Of a DNA stretch of 5,503 nt, positions 1 to 4,662 are shown in pieces. This DNA is from Spirochaetaceae bacterium. Lineage in GTDB: Bacteria > Spirochaetota > Spirochaetia > SZUA-6 > RPPD01. The first letter of the stretch is position 1; the number at the start of each line of letters is the position of its first letter. The notes beneath the pieces were generated by a model that saw only the letters and a program-made list of their open reading frames with translations, was not told the DNA's origin and did no database searches. The DNA lies in contig RPPD01000181.1 in assembly GCA_003818675.1 (NCBI GenBank), positions 1-5,503 of the forward strand, read 5' to 3'. Made by a program: the position numbers and the translations under genes.

Positions 1-57
1 GATCAGGGATCGGTTGAGGATATGGAGGTCAAAGTGGAGGAAGTGCTCATGGGATAG
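1..57 (+). CDS. Possible C-terminal end of a plus-strand gene (partial, unidentified)
   Basis: Frame 1 is open from the window edge for 18 codons and ends with TAG at 55-57. The reading is acidic and ends in EEVLMG, which is plausible for a soluble protein's C-terminus. If real, the gene converges on rodZ with 19 bases between the two stop codons. No family can be assigned from 18 residues. An open frame of this length is common by chance, and the minus strand also has an open frame here without an ATG. No hairpin terminator is visible between the two stops. The call rests only on the need for some gene to the left and on the sensible residue content. Confidence 0.3.
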   Translation, partial: DQGSVEDMEVKVEEVLMG

Positions 58-76
58 GCCGGGGTAAGGGAGAGTC

Positions 77-1150
77 TTATCTCTGCGGAAAAGAAACCAG
101 TTGGAAGTTGTCCCCGTTTCTCACCCATTTGACTAGTCTGGCGCGGATTTGACCGATCTGGCCCATCTCCACATTTGCGCCATTGACTGTAATTTTAACT
201 GCGCCTGCATCAGAGATTCTGATGTCCGCGCTTGTTTTGGCAGTTAGTGTGATGGTTTCTCCCTTGTTGACGAGCTTTTGTTCCCGCTCGCCAGCGTCTG
301 TCTTGTAGATGATGTAACAGGTCCTTCCAACTACAATCTCTGCGGAAATTGACTCAACCTGCGGTCTTTCTACCAGAACTGTTGCCTGGCCCTGGCTTAT
401 CATGTCACGCTCGGATTGGGAGAGATCAGTCACGGTTGTTCCGTCTGCTGGAACAGCCACGAGTTCCCCAGCAGGTCTTAAGGTGATCCTCGCGCGGCGC
501 TGGTTCTGCTCAGTGTATGTGTCAGTTAGCGTTATTGTGAGGTCAGGAACATTGTCCTTGTCTATGTCTATTTCATTCTGGGAGCCCTTGATCATGGCAA
601 TGACTGTGCCGTTAAGATCAAGTGTTAATCCGTCATCCACCTTGTCAGTCCGCAGGGAGACTATATTGCTTCCGATCGGGACCTTTATCACAAAACCCTT
701 GAAGACTTCTATCTCTGTTTTCTGTCCGGCGAAGGTCATCTCGGTCTGCTTTTCTTCAGGTGCCTGGACAGTCTGGGATCCACCCTGAAATGGATTAATT
801 AAAATAAGCAGGAGGACTATCAGGATAACGCCTATGCCGATTCCGCCGCCAATAAGCAGCATTTTGGGTGGAGCTCCCTTGGGGTCCAGCAGCGCTTCCA
901 TGGGAATGGGCTGTTCCTGTATCTTCATGTTATGGTATATGGAGATAAGCTCTTCGGCATCGAGCCCGAGGTATTCAGAGTAAGTGCGCAGGAAACCGCG
1001 GAGATAGGTCTCCCCTGGAAATATTGAGAAATCCTCTTCCTCAAGACCAGTGAGATAGCGCTTGGAGATATGTGTGTCACGCGCGATCTGTTCTATTGAG
1101 TAGTTGAGGCTTTCCCTGGTGGTGCGCAGTTTCTCGCCGAATGATTCCAT
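77..1150 (-). CDS. rodZ: RodZ-like cytoskeletal/morphogenesis membrane protein
   Basis: The protein has 357 residues. Residues 5-70 form a helix-turn-helix of the RodZ N-terminal type (HTH_25), ending in the signature YLRGFLRTYSEYLGLDAEEL, which lines up with FVRGYIRSYARL in E. coli RodZ. A Pro/Lys linker leads to one hydrophobic helix at about 97-119, which places the HTH in the cytoplasm and the rest outside the membrane. Residues about 268-345 resemble the RodZ C-terminal beta domain (DUF4115), including VKITVNGANVEMGQIGQ. In RodZ proteins the HTH binds the actin-like MreB filament and links it to the wall-elongation machinery; by family knowledge it need not bind DNA. The segment between (about 140-260) is larger than in E. 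coli RodZ and holds DxDxDxxxD at 195-203. The start follows the LolA stop by 4 bases. A GGAGGGG sits 12 bases upstream, inside lolA, which is rather far, so translational coupling is likely. No separate promoter is seen. Confidence 0.88.
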   Translation of the reverse strand: MESFGEKLRTTRESLNYSIEQIARDTHISKRYLTGLEEEDFSIFPGETYLRGFLRTYSEYLGLDAEELISIYHNMKIQEQPIPMEALLDPKGAPPKMLLIGGGIGIGVILIVLLLILINPFQGGSQTVQAPEEKQTEMTFAGQKTEIEVFKGFVIKVPIGSNIVSLRTDKVDDGLTLDLNGTVIAMIKGSQNEIDIDKDNVPDLTITLTDTYTEQNQRRARITLRPAGELVAVPADGTTVTDLSQSERDMISQGQATVLVERPQVESISAEIVVGRTCYIIYKTDAGEREQKLVNKGETITLTAKTSADIRISDAGAVKITVNGANVEMGQIGQIRARLVKWVRNGDNFQLVSFPQR

Positions 1151-1154
1151 GCGT

Positions 1155-1832
1155 CTATTCTTCCCCTCCGGTCAGAAAGTCCGGATAAATGTTGATCAGA
1201 TGCGGAGTATCTATTTTGAAACGTCCTGTCGGGATGCCCGCATTGATTGTGATATTCTCATAGTCAATAGTGATAATCTCGTTCTTCAGGTTTTTTGCCT
1301 CTATTCTGCGAATGAGGTTGGTCTCAGGATTGATGGAAAGGGTGAGGTACTTGAATCCCTCACTGACCGCCATGGGTGGTTCAAGGTGCAGCTTGTACAC
1401 CCTGGTGCCTGAACCCGAATCAAGTGGTACAATGCCGACCTGGTCAAAGGAAACGTTATAGTTCTGTTTTAAAAGATCAAGACCACCAGCGGAGAGAAGC
1501 CCTTCCTTGGTGTTCTTGAATGCCTGTTCCAGGATGATTCCCTGTGACGGGATGTAGATCTGCAGGCGCTCACGATCCACAACAAGCACCTGACCTGCGG
1601 GGCTGTAGAACTCAATTTTGAGCAGGTTCCTGTTGGTATACAGGAGGAGACCGGACTGTGTCACATTGTTCTTAGTGATACGAATGGCGCAGGATAAGTC
1701 ATTGATTTTTGCATAGTTCTGTGAAACCCTTGCGAAGATATCCTGTGCATTTTCCATTGCAGGAGGGTTCTGAGCAAAGACAGATATTGCTGTGATTGCA
1801 GACAGGACCGCAAAAAATAATATTCTTTTCAT
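1155..1832 (-). CDS. lolA: LolA-like periplasmic lipoprotein carrier
   Basis: The protein has 225 residues. It begins with a type I signal peptide: KR at 2-3, a hydrophobic core, and a likely cut after VFA at 18-20, leaving a mature N-terminus of QNPPAM. There is no lipobox cysteine, so it should be soluble in the periplasm. The mature part fits the LolA half-barrel: an opening helix (about 28-43), then alternating strands such as LLKIEFYSPAGQVLVVD (70-86) and QIYIPSQGIILEQAF (91-105), and a closing segment near 185-210 (ITIDYENITINAGIPTGRF). LolA takes lipoproteins from the LolCDE transporter and carries them across the periplasm in its hydrophobic cavity. Length is close to the usual ~200-residue precursor. 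The gene lies 81 bases after the TPR gene, has its own strong promoter, and is followed by rodZ after 4 bases. Its Shine-Dalgarno is weak. MucB/RseB-like or DUF4292-type relatives of the same fold are the main alternatives. Confidence 0.8.
   Translation of the reverse strand: MKRILFFAVLSAITAISVFAQNPPAMENAQDIFARVSQNYAKINDLSCAIRITKNNVTQSGLLLYTNRNLLKIEFYSPAGQVLVVDRERLQIYIPSQGIILEQAFKNTKEGLLSAGGLDLLKQNYNVSFDQVGIVPLDSGSGTRVYKLHLEPPMAVSEGFKYLTLSINPETNLIRRIEAKNLKNEIITIDYENITINAGIPTGRFKIDTPHLINIYPDFLTGGEE
1163..1169 (-). promoter_or_regulatory. Shine-Dalgarno-like site for rodZ inside the end of lolA
   Basis: On the minus strand this reads GGAGGGG and lies in the last codons of lolA, 12 bases before the rodZ ATG. 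The spacing is longer than the usual 5-9 bases, so it may work mainly with ribosomes finishing lolA at the TAG only 4 bases from the rodZ start. It supports the ATG at 1148-1150 as the start. Confidence 0.45.
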
Positions 1833-1865
1833 AGTTTACTCATTTCGTGAGAAGTTATCTCAACT

Positions 1866-1894
1866 ATTATTCGGACAAATATTTGATTTGTCAA
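1866..1894 (-). promoter_or_regulatory. Sigma-70 type promoter of the lolA-rodZ operon
   Basis: On the minus strand a perfect -35 (TTGACA, 1889-1894) is followed by a 17-base spacer and the -10 AATAAT (1866-1871), which matches 5 of 6 consensus bases. Transcription would begin near 1859, giving a leader of about 27 bases before the lolA ATG. The element fills most of the gap after the TPR gene, so lolA-rodZ can be transcribed independently. Read-through from the TPR gene is also possible because no terminator is visible. This is the best promoter in the window. Confidence 0.75.
1874..1892. repeat. Perfect 7-bp inverted repeat in the lolA promoter (candidate operator)
   Basis: The arms are GACAAAT (1874-1880) and ATTTGTC (1886-1892), separated by ATTTG. 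The left arm and spacer also contain the 10-bp palindrome CAAATATTTG (1876-1885). The repeat covers the promoter spacer and four bases of the -35 box, a typical place for a repressor site. As RNA the stem would be AT-rich, and no T-run follows on either strand, so a terminator for the TPR gene is unlikely. The binding protein is unknown. Part of the symmetry may be chance in AT-rich DNA. Confidence 0.45.
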
Positions 1895-1913
1895 GGGTAA
1901 CAAAGATAGTCAT

Positions 1914-4466
1914 TTATTCAGGTTTGAAGATTGCCGGATCCTGAGCAGGTGGATTGTCCTGGGCCTGATCTTGTGCTGACAGTTCTGTTTTTATATCCTT
2001 TTTCAGGTATTCTATCAGCAAATACTTCAGCTGGTCATCCGAAAGCTTGAGGAATGAATCACAGTCAGGACAAAAAAAGCGCTTCTCCTTGAGGTGGTGC
2101 TCGGCACAGGCAATGCAATAAATCTTGCCGCAGTCAGGGCATTTTCCTGCCGGGGCCTCTGCCGGCGGCTCGCCAAATACCTTGCCCAGTTCCTGGGGTG
2201 GAAGGGAGCGGGCAACCCACCAGGTGCGGCCGCACTCGGCGCAGGAGAGCGATACTTCAAACTGTCTGCGAAGCCGTACCAGAAGCGCATTGGCTGTGGG
2301 GTGTTCCGGTTGTACCTTGAGGCATTCATCAAGGAGTGCCTTTGCCTTGTCATAGGCGAGCTTGTCCGCAAACAGCGCAGCCAGGTTCACCTTGATCTGG
2401 ATGTCGTCAGGTGAAAAAGCCATTGCCTGCTCGTAACACAGCTGCGCCCGTGTAAACTCGCCGCGGATCATCCCGAGATTGCCAAGGAGGTTAAAGGCCG
2501 ATGCTGATGGAGCCGTGTCTACGAGACCCACCAGCAGTTCATCCGCGCGAGAGTACATGTCCGCTTCTATGCAGGCGGCGGCACAGTTTTCCCTGAAGAG
2601 CGGATTGTCTGGCTCCAATTTGATTGCTTCTTCGTAGTCACCAACCGCCAGGGGATATTCTCCCTGCCTGACATGCAGGTTACCCCGCAGGTTCCACAGG
2701 GGTGCATCCTCATTTCGTTGGATAGACTCCTCAATCAGTACAAAGGCATTTTCATACCGCTTCTGCAGAAAGAGAATTTCAGCCAGGTTGGTGATTATAT
2801 CGGACTCCAAAGGAGCTTCTGCAAGAGCTGTGAGCAGAAACTGTTCTGCCTTGTAGAGGTCTCCGGAATCCATGAATGCCAGACCATAAAGGTTGTTGAC
2901 CCAGGGATCTTCAGGAGCCAGTTCATATGCCTTTTCCAGTTCTGTTTGGTAATCCATGTCAAGAAGACGTTTGCATTCACCAAGACGCCACCAGTATAGC
3001 GCGAAATCAGGTTGCAGTACTGTTGCTTCCTGCAGTGCGGGGAGAGCTTCCTCGCGTTTGTCGTCTTCTATCAGAATAAGGCCATACAGGAAATATACCG
3101 CGCTGTTCGCGTATTTTTTGGCAACAAGTTCCTCAAGCAAAGCCCTTGCTTCATCTATCTTGTTTTCATGGAAGAGCATTTTGGCCTTCAGGGCTTTAAC
3201 CGCATCAGTGCCTGGCTGGAGTGCCAGTATACGCGGGAAGATCACTTCCAGTTCCGTGTATGCTTCCTGTCTGAAGAGAATATCCGCGGCCGCCAGATAT
3301 GCCTCGGCAGCTTTATCTGCTTTGCCCTGACGCTCCAGGGCCCGCGCATTGTTGGAAAGAAAGAACGGCATTCCGGGTTCTACTGCGCATGCCTGGCTGT
3401 AGGCTTCAGCGGCTTTGTCCCAGTTACCCAGTGCGTATTCGCAATTACCAAGGAGGTTCCACAGGTAGCTTGAGTCACGGATGTCCGCAACAAGCGAGCG
3501 GCAGAAATCCCTTCCCTCCATGAATCGGTTTGTCAGATAAAAAAGATTGGCCTTCTGAAGGCTGGCGTCTTTGTTTCCGGGATCGTTTGCTATGAGGAGA
3601 TCCACTTGCGCCATGGCTTCATCAAAAAGTGTCAGGTTGATGCAGGTTTCGCAGAAGAGCCTGCCTGCTTCCCTGTGTGTGGGAGAGGCCTTTAGAATTT
3701 TTTTAAGCTGGACAGCGGCATTCGTAAAATTACCAGAGCGGATAAGTGTTTTGGCGAGGGAGAGCCGTGAATCTGTTTCCGCAGGGATATATTTGACCCA
3801 ACGGAGAAATGATTTTTCCACTTCAAGCGGTCTGGAATCCAGCTGGAACGAGGTGTATTTGAAACTGACAGTGTCAGCTTCCTCGTAATTCTGCGCTGCG
3901 AGTCCCACCTTGCCTGATGCGAGCGTCTCATCTGATATTTCCGCCACCCATTCATCATTTATATAGAAGGAGAAATGCGAGCCGCGGCCTATGATGCGGA
4001 TGTTGTTGGATCCTGCAACTATATGGGGTGTTGAGGTCCATTCAATTATTTTCATGGGGTGATTGTTAAAAAGCACATCAAAGCGGAACATGCCGTGGTT
4101 GGACAGCAGAAAATAGTAGAAGTTTTCATTGTTGTTGTAGCGGAAAATTAATCCTGAGGCACAGTGCGGACCAACGCTTCCCGCCACGAGGCCTGAGCCT
4201 GGTTGCCGCGCATTCTGGGAAAAAGGCAGTTCCACACAGGCTTCAAGAATGAAATCACGATACTGGAACATGTCTGCAGGGACCCATGAAAAGATGCTTT
4301 TGCGATAAAGGGTCAGAACCATGGCGTGTTTTTCCATGGTAGTAGAATAGCCATCGGCGTCAGCCAGGGGAAAACGGTTTTTCTGGAAAAGGCCAAAATC
4401 CGTCCTGTATTTTTCCAGGACAAGGGCGTCCAGGTCAACTATTTTTTTCTGTGAAAACCAAAGCAT
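1914..4466 (-). CDS. Large TPR protein with N-terminal LamG/ConA-like domain and C-terminal zinc-binding cluster
   Basis: The protein has 850 residues. No signal peptide or membrane helix is visible, so a cytoplasmic location is inferred. Residues about 71-209 read as a beta-sandwich of the laminin-G/concanavalin/DUF1080 kind: SGLIFRYNNNENFYYFLL (104-121), IRIIGRGSHFSFYINDEWVA (156-175), then SGKVGLAAQN (184-193). Residues about 231-721 hold roughly 14 TPR units; clear ones are 333-366 (WNLLGNCEYALGNWDKAAEAY), 588-620 and 655-687. The tail has four CxxC pairs: 742/745, 776/779, 784/787 and 799/802, with His 790-791, enough for two zinc ions. The last ~45 residues end in an Ala-Gln-Asp-Pro-rich stretch (AQDQAQDNPPAQDP). 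TPR arrays bind proteins; the lectin-like domain may bind a glycan or protein, but no catalytic residues can be named. The ATG has a good AAAGGAA site 6 bases upstream. It lies upstream of lolA-rodZ on the same strand and diverges from the Ste24 gene. The domain order is clear; the cellular role is not. Confidence 0.85.
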   Translation of the reverse strand: MLWFSQKKIVDLDALVLEKYRTDFGLFQKNRFPLADADGYSTTMEKHAMVLTLYRKSIFSWVPADMFQYRDFILEACVELPFSQNARQPGSGLVAGSVGPHCASGLIFRYNNNENFYYFLLSNHGMFRFDVLFNNHPMKIIEWTSTPHIVAGSNNIRIIGRGSHFSFYINDEWVAEISDETLASGKVGLAAQNYEEADTVSFKYTSFQLDSRPLEVEKSFLRWVKYIPAETDSRLSLAKTLIRSGNFTNAAVQLKKILKASPTHREAGRLFCETCINLTLFDEAMAQVDLLIANDPGNKDASLQKANLFYLTNRFMEGRDFCRSLVADIRDSSYLWNLLGNCEYALGNWDKAAEAYSQACAVEPGMPFFLSNNARALERQGKADKAAEAYLAAADILFRQEAYTELEVIFPRILALQPGTDAVKALKAKMLFHENKIDEARALLEELVAKKYANSAVYFLYGLILIEDDKREEALPALQEATVLQPDFALYWWRLGECKRLLDMDYQTELEKAYELAPEDPWVNNLYGLAFMDSGDLYKAEQFLLTALAEAPLESDIITNLAEILFLQKRYENAFVLIEESIQRNEDAPLWNLRGNLHVRQGEYPLAVGDYEEAIKLEPDNPLFRENCAAACIEADMYSRADELLVGLVDTAPSASAFNLLGNLGMIRGEFTRAQLCYEQAMAFSPDDIQIKVNLAALFADKLAYDKAKALLDECLKVQPEHPTANALLVRLRRQFEVSLSCAECGRTWWVARSLPPQELGKVFGEPPAEAPAGKCPDCGKIYCIACAEHHLKEKRFFCPDCDSFLKLSDDQLKYLLIEYLKKDIKTELSAQDQAQDNPPAQDPAIFKPE
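2061..2243 (-). other. Four-CxxC zinc-binding module of the TPR protein (protein domain)
   Basis: Residues 742-802 of the TPR protein contain C-x2-C-x30-C-x2-C-x4-C-x2-C-x11-C-x2-C, with HH directly after the third pair region (790-791). Eight cysteines fit two zinc sites, either two zinc ribbons in series or a cross-braced pair. The central CPDCGKIYCIACAEHH resembles the second half of IBR/RING-type fingers in spacing. That is a pattern likeness only and does not imply ubiquitin chemistry. Such modules usually bind protein or nucleic acid. Confidence 0.7.
3840..4256 (-). other. LamG/ConA-like beta-sandwich domain of the TPR protein (protein domain)
   Basis: Residues about 71-209 alternate short hydrophobic strands with polar turns. 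They contain the phrases typical of this fold: a 'GLIFRYNNNENFYYF' strand pair, an 'IRIIGRGSHFSFYINDEW' pair with the ligand-side turn, and 'GKVGLAAQN' near the end. These domains are mostly found outside the cell or in the periplasm, on carbohydrate-binding or hydrolase proteins. Here there is no export signal upstream in the 70 residues that precede it. Confidence 0.6.
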
Positions 4467-4472
4467 TATAAA

Positions 4473-4479
4473 TTCCTTT
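4473..4479 (-). promoter_or_regulatory. Ribosome binding site of the TPR gene
   Basis: The minus strand reads AAAGGAA, 6 bases before the ATG at 4464-4466. Match and spacing are both good, and this fixes the start at residue 1 (MLWFSQKK) rather than a later methionine. Confidence 0.7.
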
Positions 4480-4512
4480 ATCCAATTAATTGCAGTATGA
4501 GTGATTGGGGCT

Positions 4513-4541
4513 ATTTTATGGGAAAGCCGCTTTATTTACAA
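4513..4541 (-). promoter_or_regulatory. Candidate promoter of the TPR gene
   Basis: On the minus strand TTGTAA (4536-4541, 4 of 6 to the -35 consensus) is followed by exactly 17 bases and TAAAAT (4513-4518, 4-5 of 6 to the -10). Transcription would start near 4506, giving a leader of about 40 bases that carries the AAAGGAA site. The spacer contains the short palindrome AAAGC-C-GCTTT (4523-4533). The boxes are moderate but the spacing is ideal. Confidence 0.5.
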
Positions 4542-4582
4542 GATATGCCTGGAACTAAAAAACATGGGCTGTTTTATAAAGC
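4529..4582. repeat. Paired 7-bp inverted repeat flanking the divergent promoters
   Basis: GCTTTAT (4529-4535) and ATAAAGC (4576-4582) are exact reverse complements with centres 47 bp apart. One copy touches the -35 box of the TPR-gene promoter and the other directly precedes the TATAAT of the Ste24-gene promoter. This could be a two-site operator shared by both genes. In ~130 bp of AT-rich DNA a 7-bp match of this kind is not rare by chance. Confidence 0.25.
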
Positions 4583-4588
4583 TATAAT
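4559..4588 (+). promoter_or_regulatory. Candidate promoter of the Ste24-like protease gene
   Basis: A perfect TATAAT lies at 4583-4588. The -35 at the right distance (AAAACA, 4559-4564, 18 bases upstream) matches only the ACA half of the consensus, so an activator or a relaxed -35 may be involved. The start would be near 4595, leaving a leader of about 68 bases in which I see no clear riboswitch or hairpin. Confidence 0.4.
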
Positions 4589-4648
4589 CTCGCTCTATTA
4601 TTGAATGGAGTGGAGTTTCGCTGTATTCTCTTATAAACTGGTGTTTTT

Positions 4649-4654
4649 GGAGGA
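4649..4654 (+). promoter_or_regulatory. Ribosome binding site of the Ste24-like protease gene
   Basis: GGAGGA ends 8 bases before the ATG at 4663-4665, an excellent match at good spacing. It settles the start: another ATG at 4655-4657 is in a different frame and too close to the site, and no in-frame ATG was found upstream in the leader. Confidence 0.75.
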
Positions 4655-4662
4655 ATGGGAAA

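Noticed and set aside
3..50. 15-codon minus-strand frame (ATG at 48-50 to TGA at 3-5) after rodZ
   Set aside because: It is Ser/Thr-rich and very short and has no ribosome site. The plus-strand tail is the more sensible reading.
71..84. AGAG/CTCT hairpin near the rodZ stop as a terminator
   Set aside because: The stem is only 4 bp and no T-run follows, so it does not support a Rho-independent terminator.
402..788. 128-codon plus-strand open frame opposite rodZ
   Set aside because: It lies wholly antisense to a well-supported gene, is Ser/Val-rich with no recognisable domain, and has no good ribosome site.
1104..1412. 102-codon plus-strand open frame spanning the lolA/rodZ junction
   Set aside because: It is antisense to two confidently identified genes and its residues do not suggest a fold.
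1874..1892. Inverted repeat after the TPR gene as its terminator
   Set aside because: The stem is AT-rich with no U-tract after it on the minus strand, and it sits within a strong promoter, so an operator is a better reading.
2094..3523. Several plus-strand open frames of 70-150 codons opposite the TPR gene
   Set aside because: They are shadows of a long GC-balanced coding sequence. Their translations are rich in Cys, Arg and Ser without domain patterns.
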